This document shows, in pieces, positions 1-8,296 of a stretch of 64,000 nucleotides of DNA. The notes beneath the pieces were generated by a model. That model searched no databases. It was given only the letters and a program-made list of their open reading frames with translations, and had not been told where the DNA came from. The number at the start of each line of letters is the position of its first letter. The first letter of the stretch is position 1. The stretch is taken from positions 1 through 64,000 of the forward strand of contig CAWGND010000043.1 of assembly GCA_963823845.1 (NCBI GenBank), written 5' to 3'. Source of the DNA: Alloacidobacterium sp963823845 (GTDB lineage: Bacteria; Acidobacteriota; Terriglobia; Terriglobales; Acidobacteriaceae). A program made the translations under genes and the position numbers.

Positions 1-64
1 AAGTGAGTGTCGTCGTATAGGTGAGCTGAAGTATGAGGGGCAAGGAATATATTCAAAGACATAC

Positions 65-373
65 GGATGTAGGGATCGGGGTGACGTTTACGGGCCAGCT
101 CCTCCTCTGCTTTTTCTAATATCGCAGCGAGCGCACGGGGATCGTGAACATTCCTTTGAGAGGGATTTATTATTCTCAGAAAAAAAGGGGGAGGATGGTA
201 TGTTGGGAGGACGGAACGAAACGTTACCGATTGCGCTCGAATTCGGCACGGACGGCGCAGGCGCGAGCACGGAAGAGGTCGTAGCGGACGACCCAGTTGC
301 GCTCATTTTCGAGCATGCGCTTGTAGAGAGATTTGACGTAGCGTCTGTGAGCGGCTGTGAAGGGCGATGCAGG
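65..373 (-). CDS. NDUFB9: Eukaryotic complex I LYR subunit (NDUFB9/B22-like), two exons, partial
   Basis: Read on the minus strand, about 370-228 encodes SPFTAAHRRYVKSLYKRML and then a stretch ending AEFERNR. This is the N-terminal LYR-motif helix region of NDUFB9, a nuclear-encoded accessory subunit of mitochondrial NADH:ubiquinone oxidoreductase. The frame is cut at 228/227 by a GTAACG donor. A CAAAG acceptor at 154 resumes the frame with NVHDPRALAAILEKAEEEL and then KRHPDPYI (153-65), where another consensus donor, GTATGT, begins at 64. The 74-nt intron (227-154) is the size usual in fungi. No in-frame ATG is visible at the 5' side, where an in-frame stop lies just upstream, so the first exon or start is unresolved; the 3' end runs off the window. 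The family call is strong. Fungal origin is inferred from intron length and compact architecture. Confidence 0.85.
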
Positions 374-806
374 ACATGGCTCGGCGTTGGGTTGGTTGGT
401 TGGAGGTCAATGGCAGAGGGAGGAAGCTTTGATGACATAAGCATCAACTGTAGATTATCCCATGTGGTGTGGTGAGTTGGTGACTTTGATTTTGACTACC
501 GGACTCGACTCGACTGACTCACTCTTTTAATGGACCCACACTCAAGACTATCGCAGTACAACCAGCGCCCTCCAAAGGCAAAGGCAGGTCCCACCATTCC
601 AAAGCAAAGCAGATGATGGACTCGCTCGGAGGGAAGTCTTCTCCCTCGTTGGACGGCTTTGCCAAGCAGCGGTCACAGCAAGCACGGCGGCGGCGGCAGT
701 CTCGTGCCAGAGGCAGAAAATTGTCCTCGTCCCTCTCCTCGCCCAGCCCACCCCGCCCAGACGATTTCTTCTCCCGGCCCATTCTACGAACTCCAGGATT
801 AAGCAG
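374..806. other. Non-bacterial-looking stretch, no assignable gene
   Basis: This stretch lies between the eukaryotic exons and another coding-like fragment. It has pyrimidine-rich runs, CCAACC repeats and no ORF resembling a bacterial family. The open frames here (for example about 613-846 on plus and 519-884 on minus) are rich in Arg, Ser and Pro and look non-coding. It is probably UTR or intron sequence of the same foreign fragment. Confidence 0.4.
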
Positions 807-899
807 GGAGAGCGGCTCCGGAAGGACATGTACCTCGCGTTCGTGAACAACGCCCTGCAACAAAAAACCCTCGTGCGCAACCAATTAACCCTATTCTAA
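807..899 (+). CDS. Possible eukaryotic exon fragment, unidentified
   Basis: After a CAG that could be a splice acceptor (804-806), the plus strand reads GERLRKDMYLAFVNNALQQK and then a stop at 897-899. The amphipathic, well-balanced composition looks like real protein, unlike the frames around it. It lies immediately beside the presumed junction, so its end may be artificial. I do not recognise the family, and the exon boundaries are inferred from the CAG alone. Confidence 0.3.
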   Translation, partial: GERLRKDMYLAFVNNALQQKTLVRNQLTLF

Positions 900-921
900 A
901 TTTTTTTTTAAAATTTTCAAT

Positions 922-1932
922 AATGAGGCAGATTTCGGCTTCTGCACTTTTGCTCAGCAGGCATTCTTTGCATTTGCAACCTTCGAACAGGACGCTGATT
1001 TCTCCATCGCCACCTTCACGCAAGACGCCCATTTCGTCGGCACTAAATTCCTTCGTCAAGTCGACTTCCAGCAGGCCAACTTCGTCGCTGCCGTCGAATT
1101 CCGCGAAACTAAGTTCCGCGAGGATGCCGAGCTTCTCCCCGGTCCCATCTTTTCTCTCGCCCAGTTCGCCCGCCCGGAAGCCGCCATCTTTTATCGCGTA
1201 TGGCTGGGTCAGGCCCGCTTCTACAATTGCGACGTTTCCCGCCTCAACTTCTCCTCCGTCTATTGGCGAACGCGCCCCAACGGCAAGCAGCAACTCTTTG
1301 AGGAATGCATCGATTTCCAGGCCGCCGGCGACCTGTCCCCCGGCCCAAACGAGCCCAACGAGCGCGACTACGGCCTCATCGCTGAAATCTACCAGCAACT
1401 GAAAAAGAATTACGATAACCGTCAGGACTACTGGACCGCCGGCGACTTCCACTACGGCGAAATGGAGATGAAGCGCCTGCACAGCCCGCGCAAAAACAAA
1501 GCTGTCCGCTGGCTGCACCGGCACCTCGGCCTCGTCGCCTGGTATCGATACGCGAGCGAATACGGCGAGAGCTACGTGCGCCCGCTGCTCGCCCTTCTTG
1601 TCGTCCTCGTCGTTTTTACTCTTCTCTTCCCCATCCCCGGCATGGTCTTCAACAAACCCGATGGCTCCAATCCTCCGCCGCCATTCCCACTGCTCAATTA
1701 CGGTGACTTCTCCACCTACATCCATTCCTACAAAGGCCCGGCGTGGATCGCCACCGTCGCCTTCTTCGGCCACAGCCTCATGACCGCACTCTCCGTCGCT
1801 GGGTTCCAGAAAGAACTCATCTACCAGCCTGCCTATCCCTGGGGACGAGCCCTCGCCCTCTTCGAATTGCTCCTCACCTCAACCCTGATTGCGTTATTCC
1901 TGCTCGCCCTGCGTCGCCAGTTCCGCCGCTAA
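922..1932 (+). CDS. Pentapeptide-repeat membrane protein, 5'-truncated
   Basis: The frame reads in from the junction without a start codon, beginning NEADFGFCTFAQQAFFAFATF. Phe recurs every five residues (ADFSIATFTQDAHFVGTKF), the A(D/N)LXX pentapeptide pattern of a right-handed quadrilateral beta-helix. A linker follows, then a C-terminal membrane module with hydrophobic segments near VRPLLALLVVLVVFTLLF, WIATVAFFGHSLM and LALFELLLTSTLIALFLLAL, ending in a basic tail. The internal ATG at 1462 would start after the repeats and is probably not the native start. Pentapeptide proteins with such C-terminal channel-like helices are widespread, but their function is generally unknown. The N-terminus appears to be lost at the chimeric junction near 890-925. 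Confidence 0.75.
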   Translation, partial: NEADFGFCTFAQQAFFAFATFEQDADFSIATFTQDAHFVGTKFLRQVDFQQANFVAAVEFRETKFREDAELLPGPIFSLAQFARPEAAIFYRVWLGQARFYNCDVSRLNFSSVYWRTRPNGKQQLFEECIDFQAAGDLSPGPNEPNERDYGLIAEIYQQLKKNYDNRQDYWTAGDFHYGEMEMKRLHSPRKNKAVRWLHRHLGLVAWYRYASEYGESYVRPLLALLVVLVVFTLLFPIPGMVFNKPDGSNPPPPFPLLNYGDFSTYIHSYKGPAWIATVAFFGHSLMTALSVAGFQKELIYQPAYPWGRALALFELLLTSTLIALFLLALRRQFRR

Positions 1933-2098
1933 GAACCCCGACAACCATGTCCACTTCCGAACACCCAAGCCTCAATTCCGAACACGCAACCAATCGCCCG
2001 CCCCAAATAGAAACACCTAAATCACCTGAATCCGCCACCCGTCACCCCTCATCGATTTGGCAAGCCAAGTGCCTCACCTCCCAACAGAGGTGCGCCCG

Positions 2099-4543
2099 AT
2101 GCATTCGCTCATTCAGGACATCCGCTTCTGTCTGCGAAAACTCCGCAAGTCGCCCGGCTTTGCCCTCACCGCGATTCTCACCCTGGCCCTCGGCGTCGGA
2201 GCCAACGTGGTCGTCTTCAGCGTCCTCAACGCCCTCGTCCTGCGCCCACTGGACGTGCCTGACCCCGGCAATCTCTATCAGGTCTCACGCCTGCACTCGG
2301 GATGGGACTCCCAGTCCTACCCCGACTACGTCGACTACCGCGACAAGAACACCACCTTCAAGAGCCTCGCCGGATACAGCTTTACCGGAGCAGGCGTCAC
2401 CATTCCCGCATCTGGAACGCAGCAGGCCAGCGTCACCCAGCTCTGGGGCTATGAAGCCTCCAGCAACTACTTCGACATGCTCGGAATCCAGCCCGCGCAG
2501 GGCCGCTTCTTCCACGCCTCCGACGAGCATGGCCCCAACTCCATATCCTACGTCGTCGTCAGCTACAGCTTCTGGCATAACCGCCTGAACGGCGACCCGC
2601 GCGCCATCGGCTCAGTCATCGACCTCGACAAGCATCCCTACAGCATCATCGGCGTCGCGCCAGCATCATTCCACGGCATAGAACTCATGTGGTGGCCCGA
2701 CTTCTGGTTCCCCATGGTCAATGAAAAAGACCTGGACGGCAGCGACTACCTCAGCGTGCGCAGCGACCACCAGATTTACATCGTCGGACGCCTCAAAGCC
2801 GGCGTCACCTCGCAACAGGCCACGGAAAACCTCACCGCCATCGCCCGCCAGCTCGCCAAAATCCACCCCGAAGACGAGACCCTCGACGCCCGCCTCGTCC
2901 ATCCCGGACTCCTCGGCGGCGGCTTCGGCGGGCCCACCCGCGCCTTTATCTCCGGTGTCATGCTCATGGCCGTGCTCGTCCTGCTCGCCGCCTGCGCCAA
3001 CCTTGCCAGCATCTTCGCCGCCCGTGCCGCCGACCGCAGCCGGGAGTTGGCCATCCGTCTCGCAATCGGTTCCAGCCGCTGGACGATGGTCCGCCAGCTG
3101 CTCACCGAGTCCGTCATCGTCGCCCTCATCGGCGGAGCTGTCGGCACCTTCGTCGCCGCCTTCCTGCTGCAGGGTCTCAGCCGCTGGCAACCGCTCATGG
3201 AACTCCCCGTACACGTCGTTGTCGCTCCCGATCCCGTCGTCTTCGCCGTCTCTCTGCTGCTTTCTCTGGCCAGCGGCATTTCCTTCGGCCTGCTGCCCGC
3301 CCGCCAGATCTGGAAGGTCGACGCCGCGCATGCCATGAAGTCAGGTCCAGCCACCGTCTCTGTTTTCCGCCGACTCACCCTGCGCGACATCCTGCTGGCT
3401 GTACAGATCACCATCTGCACGCTGCTTGTCACCGCGTCCCTGGTCGCGCTCCGAGGCATGGCACGTTCGCTTCACGCCAACTTCGGCTTCAATCCCCAGG
3501 GCGTCACCCTCCTCAACACCGATACCAGCATGGCTGGCTACTCTGACGAGCAGTCCGTCGCCCTGCAGAAGCGCCTCATCCAGCAGGCCCAGCAGATTCC
3601 AGGCGTTCTCTCTGTCGGCGCCATCGACTCGGTCCCCCTGGGTGTCGATAGCAGCGACTCGCCCGTCTATCGCTCCGACGTCACCGACTTCCGCGACTCC
3701 AACAGCTTCGCCGATGCCATGCGCTATGCTGTCTCGCCCGGCTACTTCCAGGCCGCAGGCACGCACCTGATGCAAGGCCGCGATTTCACCTGGCACGACG
3801 ACGACAAAGCACCCAGAGTCGCCATCGTCAACGCCACCTTCGCCCGCCTCATCTCCTCCGGCAACGAGGCCGCCATCGGACAGCGTTTCAAGCGCAACAA
3901 CGATACGGTCTATGAAATCGTAGGCATTGTCGAAGACGGCAAATACTTCAACCTGGCCGAAGGCCAGACACCGGCCATATTTCTCCCGCTCTCTCAGGAC
4001 ACACACAGCAACTTCTTTGTCGCGATCCGCTCCGAGATGTTCCGCAATGAGATCGCCCCCTCCCTGCAGCGCCTTATCAGCGGGATCGATCCCAGCCTTC
4101 CCTACCACATCCATACGTGGCAGCAGCAGCTTCAATTCGCTCTCTTCCCATCGCGCGCCGCTACCACCGCTCTCGGCATCATGGGTCTTCTTGCAGCCAT
4201 GCTCGCCGTCACCGGAATCTTCGGCATGGCCTCCTATAGCGTCACCAGGCGGATGAAGGAGCTGGGCATCCGCGTCGCGCTCGGCGCACAGCCCTTGCAG
4301 CTTATGCGCGCTGCGTTGGCTCGCCCCGTCTACTTGCTCTTGAGCGGGTCAGTCGCCGGACTCATCCTCGGCGTTCTCGCCAGCGGAGTCCTATCCCACA
4401 TCGTCTACCAGGCCACCCCTCAAGACCCGGTCGTGCTGCTAGGCGTCGTCCTCACCATGCTGCTGCTCGGAATCATCGCCACCCTGGTTCCAGCAAGGCG
4501 CGCGCAATCTGTCGATCCGGCACGGCTCCTGCGCGACGAATAA
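2099..4543 (+). CDS. ADOP-type ABC transporter permease (MacB/FtsX family)
   Basis: About 814 aa. The N-terminus DIRFCLRKLRKSPGFALTA followed by LALGVGANVVVFSVLNALVL is the hallmark of the acidobacterial duplicated orphan permease (ADOP) family. A MacB-type periplasmic core domain follows, then FtsX-type helices, then the second half of the duplicated architecture with another periplasmic domain and final FtsX helices ending in PARRAQSVDPARLLRDE. The ATG at 2099 is preferred over an upstream TTG at 2057 because AGAGGT lies 8 nt before it and the family motif starts directly after it. No ATPase gene is adjacent, as is usual for these orphan permeases. The role is presumed to be export or lipoprotein-type mechanotransmission; the substrate is unknown. 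Confidence 0.9.
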   Translation: MHSLIQDIRFCLRKLRKSPGFALTAILTLALGVGANVVVFSVLNALVLRPLDVPDPGNLYQVSRLHSGWDSQSYPDYVDYRDKNTTFKSLAGYSFTGAGVTIPASGTQQASVTQLWGYEASSNYFDMLGIQPAQGRFFHASDEHGPNSISYVVVSYSFWHNRLNGDPRAIGSVIDLDKHPYSIIGVAPASFHGIELMWWPDFWFPMVNEKDLDGSDYLSVRSDHQIYIVGRLKAGVTSQQATENLTAIARQLAKIHPEDETLDARLVHPGLLGGGFGGPTRAFISGVMLMAVLVLLAACANLASIFAARAADRSRELAIRLAIGSSRWTMVRQLLTESVIVALIGGAVGTFVAAFLLQGLSRWQPLMELPVHVVVAPDPVVFAVSLLLSLASGISFGLLPARQIWKVDAAHAMKSGPATVSVFRRLTLRDILLAVQITICTLLVTASLVALRGMARSLHANFGFNPQGVTLLNTDTSMAGYSDEQSVALQKRLIQQAQQIPGVLSVGAIDSVPLGVDSSDSPVYRSDVTDFRDSNSFADAMRYAVSPGYFQAAGTHLMQGRDFTWHDDDKAPRVAIVNATFARLISSGNEAAIGQRFKRNNDTVYEIVGIVEDGKYFNLAEGQTPAIFLPLSQDTHSNFFVAIRSEMFRNEIAPSLQRLISGIDPSLPYHIHTWQQQLQFALFPSRAATTALGIMGLLAAMLAVTGIFGMASYSVTRRMKELGIRVALGAQPLQLMRAALARPVYLLLSGSVAGLILGVLASGVLSHIVYQATPQDPVVLLGVVLTMLLLGIIATLVPARRAQSVDPARLLRDE

Positions 4544-4648
4544 TCGGGTTCTTGGTGTAATACTCGAATAAAATTTGGCAAGTTATTGTTGAATAACAAT
4601 TTAATATGAGGTTGAATCGGATTTCGGCCATATTGCTAGCTGGATTGC

Positions 4649-4816
4649 TCAGGCGGGTGGCCCATAGTTCATCATCTCGGCCTCGGTAATGATGGCAACA
4701 CCTATCTGAGCGCCTTTACGTGCCTTTCCGCTGTCGAACCCTAGGTAGTTGGCGTCGTACGTGACCTCGGGATGGAATCGGGCGTTCGCAGTTGAGTCGA
4801 TGAGAGCAGCAGCTCT
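4649..4816 (-). pseudogene. BRCT-like C-terminal remnant
   Basis: A 55-codon open segment on the minus strand, bounded upstream by TAA (4819-4817) and ending TGA, reads EVTYDANYLGFDSGKARKGA and then QIGVAIITEAEMM. The order 'T YLG..GK..KA...G..IITE.E' matches the C-terminal half of BRCT domains, as in bacterial NAD-dependent DNA ligases. There is no start codon or N-terminal half, so I read it as a decayed gene fragment. The match is by eye to a short motif. Confidence 0.4.
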
Positions 4817-5134
4817 TTACGAGGCAAGGCTAAGGCTCCTGTGATTACGACTCGGAGCATGAATGCACTCTACCAAGGAACACGAGGCAGACGGCAACTG
4901 ACCAGAGGCAGTTACCCCTACTTCAAGCAACGTAACAATGACCAGCATGAAAAACTGGACCAATTGTGATTTGTTCCCTGCTGGTATCTGTTCAATATTG
5001 CTCAGACTCGGGGCGACACAAGACAGTAGGATTCGCGTTAGGAAATCAAAATGGAAGCACATGTTGGGGCGGCTAAACAGGCTGCCCCGTTCTTTGGGCC
5101 TTCATCTGTCGGGCGTGGATGGCCTCGAGTTGAG

Positions 5135-5377
5135 ATGAAACTCCGAATCGCGATATGGGCAGGCGTAGGTGCTCTTGTTGTGGTCTTATGGTCTGTCTAC
5201 ATCTCCGGAACGCCAACAGTTCCAGTTCCGTGGACTATCGTTTATCTGACTTGCCCTATTGCGGTAGCTCGGCATTACGCTCTCAGTTCCTACCTTGTTC
5301 TTCTTGTGAATGCTGGTACATATGCGTTGGTCGGTAGGATCGTGGAAATCATGCGGGGGCACCGCAAACTCGCTTGA
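5135..5377 (+). CDS. Small integral membrane protein, unknown function
   Basis: 80 aa from an ATG preceded by GAGTTGAG. It has two or three hydrophobic segments (IAIWAGVGALVVVLWSVYI, a central segment containing WTIVYLTCPIAV, and YLVLLVNAGTYALVG) and a short basic C-terminus. It resembles small hypothetical membrane proteins seen in acidobacterial genomes. The upstream ATG at 5051 would add a non-hydrophobic extension and looks less likely. It stands alone in a gene-poor stretch; no function can be assigned. Confidence 0.5.
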   Translation: MKLRIAIWAGVGALVVVLWSVYISGTPTVPVPWTIVYLTCPIAVARHYALSSYLVLLVNAGTYALVGRIVEIMRGHRKLA

Positions 5378-5427
5378 AACGTTCGGTGCCGCCGCCAATC
5401 GCGTTTGAAATCAATTAAGGAGGGTAC

Positions 5428-5628
5428 ATGAAAAGGTCCACTCCCAGCCTGATTTGGATGAAGCCGCTTTGGTCGTGTTCGGAGTGTGCTTGGACGTTTC
5501 TTCCAGCAGCAGAGTCCAGAGGGCGTACGCCCAACCCTCCAGAAGCGTCAAATGAGACTGCTGGCGCATTTCTGGACCACAGATGCGCCAGATACCCGCG
5601 TGAGATTCGTAAGCAGACGATTCCCTAG
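5428..5628 (+). CDS. Small CxxC protein, possible zinc-ribbon-like
   Basis: 66 aa with a strong Shine-Dalgarno (AAGGAGG at 5417-5423) just before the ATG. The segment LWSCSECAWTF gives a CxxC pair, and FLDHRCARYP supplies a later His-x-Cys, a spacing compatible with a tiny zinc-binding fold. The C-terminus is basic. I do not recognise the family. The strong RBS is the main reason to accept it; a frameshift in the tail cannot be excluded, because the overlapping frame from 5486 stays open longer. Confidence 0.4.
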   Translation: MKRSTPSLIWMKPLWSCSECAWTFLPAAESRGRTPNPPEASNETAGAFLDHRCARYPREIRKQTIP

Positions 5629-5911
5629 CGCCAAATACCCTTTCTCATTTTGCAGCTTTCTTCTCTTTCGCCCATCGCTTACGTTGAGCATCCCCAATCC
5701 GTTTCCTGCCCGCTGCGCTCAACTTTGAACGCTTGGGTGCAAAGGCAGGTGGCCCATTCAAGCCTCCTTTGGCTTGAGTGGGGGCAGTTCCTAAGAGATG
5801 TCAAGCCACTCCAGACAAACAAATCCGCTAACTCACACATTCCACAACGAAAATAGCCGCCTTGATTTAGCCGACTATTTCCACCCAAAATGCTAAACTG
5901 GATATAGAGAA

Positions 5912-5936
5912 AAAGCCCGCCAGAAAAGGCGGGTTT
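5912..5936. terminator. Stem-loop, bidirectional terminator-like
   Basis: AAAGCCCGCC pairs with GGCGGGTTT around a six-base AGAAAA loop, with A-rich sequence on one side and TTTCGTGTTT on the other. It lies between the small plus-strand ORFs and glyS. It could serve the preceding plus-strand transcripts. Confidence 0.6.
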
Positions 5937-5958
5937 CGTGTTTCCGGGGATTGGGTAG

Positions 5959-6011
5959 GCGAGGGCTTCAGCCCTCGCTATCGGGCAACAAACCGACGGG
6001 GCTTTAACCCC
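5959..6011. repeat. Tandem REP-like palindromes
   Basis: Two palindromes lie close together: GCGAGGGCT-TC-AGCCCTCGC at 5959-5978, a perfect 9-bp stem with a TC loop, and GGGG-CTTTAA-CCCC at 5998-6011. A related GGGCCT-TC-AGGCCC palindrome occurs at 28879-28892, so this is a dispersed family rather than a single terminator. About 200 bp from here to the end of glyS holds nothing else I can recognise. Confidence 0.5.
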
Positions 6012-6211
6012 TGAGGTATACCTTCTCTCTAACTCACGTCCCAGCAGTAATTTACAGGAAATACCGGGGGACTACCATGCACAACGAGTTTCAAATAAGG
6101 GTGCCCCAACCCGCGCATCATGAATTCACTTGTATCCGTAAGAATCCAGACGCACCTAAGCATCAATAAAAGAATAATTTACAAGAAATATACCGTGGGG
6201 GTAGAAACACC

Positions 6212-8293
6212 CTAGCGCGCAACGATTTCCGAGAAGTCCGCGATCGACGAAAATCCAACAAGCACCTTGGCAATCAGCGCCAACCGGTTCTGCCGAACTG
6301 CAGGATCATCCACCATCACCATGACCTTATCGAAGAAGAGATCGACATGCGGCCGCAATGTGGCAATCTGCTCCAGCGCCTCCCGGTACTTGTGCTCTGA
6401 GCGGAGCTTCTCAACCATCGGAGCCAGCCTGCCCGAGTGCTCATGCAGTCCGCGCTCAGCAACATCGACCAGCGCAGATTCCGTAACCGCATCACCTGAA
6501 CTCAGCCCCTTCTCCGAAGCCTGCCGAACGATGTTCTTCATGCGCTTGAACGCAGCAGAAATCGCGCCAAAGTCCTCCGAGCCGCGAACGGCAGTCAAAG
6601 CCTCGGCCCGAGCAATCGTATCCCGGACATCATTGAAGCCTGCAGCAAGCACCGCATTCACCACGTCGTAGCCGAAGCCGCGCACGTCCCGCAGGTAAAA
6701 CTCATCCCGCTCCCGGAAGAACGCTGTGAGTGAATCTGAAGACACCCCTGCAGCCTGTGCCAGATCGGAGAAACTAAGTGGCAATTCAGACTCAGCCAGG
6801 ATCTTGACGACGCCGTTCGCCGCCCGACGCAGCGCAAACGGATCTTTCGACCCGGTAGGTTCAAGCCCGATTGCAAACATGGCCGCAATCGTCTGGAAGC
6901 GGTCAGTAATACCAAGAATCTGCCCCTCCACGGTCGCCGGAATCGGATCGTCCGTCGAAGCAGGCATGTACTGCGAGTAGATCGCCTGCGCAACCACCTC
7001 ACCAAGCCCCTGAGCGCCAGCATAAAGACCGCCAACCACACCCTGCAGCTCAGTGAACTCCTTCACCAGCTCCGCAGTCAGATCGGTCTTGGCCAGCTTC
7101 GTGGCCCTTAACAGCAAAAACTCTTCCAGGTCAACGCCGCGCTGCCTCACCAGCAAAGCAAGTTGCTCGGCAATCCGCAAATTGGCCTCGGTCTTGACGA
7201 AGTAGCTGCCCAAATCCTTATGGAAAGTCACCGACTTGAGCATCTCAACGCGATCGATCAGCGGAATCTTCTGGTCAAAATCCCAGAAGAACCGGGCATC
7301 GCTAAAGCGGGAACGCAGCACGCGCTCATTGCCATGCCGAATGACAGCAATACCCTGCTCGCTCGCCTCCGTATTGAGCACGGTCAGAAAATGCGGAGCC
7401 AGCTTGCCCGCAGCGTCTTCAACCGCGAAATACTTCTGGTGATCCCGCATCACCGTAACCAGAACTTCCTCAGGCAGCGAAAGATACTCAGCCTCAAAGT
7501 TGCCCAACAGCACCGCAGGCCACTCCGTCAGATGAGTGACCATATCGACCAGCGCCTCATCCTCACGCCAGCGCGCGCCAGCGACAGTCCGCGTCGCAGC
7601 GTCCAACGCTTTCTTGATCCGCTGCCGTCGCGCCTCAACATCGACCAGAACTTTTGCCGACTCCAGCGCCGCGACGTATTCAGCGGGCTTATTGATCGTC
7701 ATCGCACGGTCGCCATGCAAAATGCGATGCCCATAGCTCAGATTGCCCGCATGAACACCTGCAAACTCGACCGGAACAATCGCATGATCGAGAATCGCCA
7801 GCAACCACTTCACCGGACGAACGAACCTCTCCGGCTTTCCCGCGCGCCAGTACATATTCTTCGGCCAGTAAAGCGCACCCAGTTCCTTCGGCAAATGCTC
7901 GGTCAAGACCTCAGCAGTGGAACGCCCCTTGCGCAGCATCGTCGCCGAAACATACTCGCCCTTCGCAGTCGTAGCTTTCTGAAGAGCCCCAACCTCAACC
8001 CCAGCCTTCTTGGCAAACGCCAGCGCCGCCGGAGTCGGCCCGCCATTCTTAAACGCCACAGCCCACGAAGGGCCGGTGAGCTGCTCCTCTGCATCCGCCT
8101 GCACCGCAAGCACGCTCCTCACCAGCACGGCCAGACGACGCGGTGTCGAATAGCTGGAGACAGAAGCATCAGCATCCAGCAGCCGCTCGCTCCCAAGCAG
8201 TTCCTGGACGCGACGCGTAAGCTCGGCCTGCGCCGCGGCGATCATGCGCGCGGGAATCTCTTCCAGTCCAACTTCAAGGAGAAAATCTGGCAT
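6212..8293 (-). CDS. glyS: Glycyl-tRNA synthetase beta subunit
   Basis: 693 aa, the usual length for GlyS. It begins MPDFLLEVGLEEIPARMI, the conserved start of the bacterial beta subunit, and carries the HD-like central region and a C-terminal DALR-type anticodon-binding domain with helices such as RPHVDLFFDKVMVM. With GlyQ it forms the alpha2beta2 enzyme that charges tRNA-Gly in the cytoplasm; the beta subunit carries tRNA-recognition regions. Its start lies 3 nt after the glyQ stop, so the two are almost certainly co-translated. No unusual residues noted. Confidence 0.97.
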   Translation of the reverse strand: MPDFLLEVGLEEIPARMIAAAQAELTRRVQELLGSERLLDADASVSSYSTPRRLAVLVRSVLAVQADAEEQLTGPSWAVAFKNGGPTPAALAFAKKAGVEVGALQKATTAKGEYVSATMLRKGRSTAEVLTEHLPKELGALYWPKNMYWRAGKPERFVRPVKWLLAILDHAIVPVEFAGVHAGNLSYGHRILHGDRAMTINKPAEYVAALESAKVLVDVEARRQRIKKALDAATRTVAGARWREDEALVDMVTHLTEWPAVLLGNFEAEYLSLPEEVLVTVMRDHQKYFAVEDAAGKLAPHFLTVLNTEASEQGIAVIRHGNERVLRSRFSDARFFWDFDQKIPLIDRVEMLKSVTFHKDLGSYFVKTEANLRIAEQLALLVRQRGVDLEEFLLLRATKLAKTDLTAELVKEFTELQGVVGGLYAGAQGLGEVVAQAIYSQYMPASTDDPIPATVEGQILGITDRFQTIAAMFAIGLEPTGSKDPFALRRAANGVVKILAESELPLSFSDLAQAAGVSSDSLTAFFRERDEFYLRDVRGFGYDVVNAVLAAGFNDVRDTIARAEALTAVRGSEDFGAISAAFKRMKNIVRQASEKGLSSGDAVTESALVDVAERGLHEHSGRLAPMVEKLRSEHKYREALEQIATLRPHVDLFFDKVMVMVDDPAVRQNRLALIAKVLVGFSSIADFSEIVAR

Positions 8294-8296
8294 CGT

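Noticed and set aside
901..918. T-rich run as a rho-independent terminator
   Set aside because: There is no stem before it; it coincides with a change of sequence origin instead.
799..1773. 324-aa open frame on the minus strand
   Set aside because: It runs across the chimeric junction and opposite the pentapeptide repeats; the plus-strand frame has the repeat pattern.
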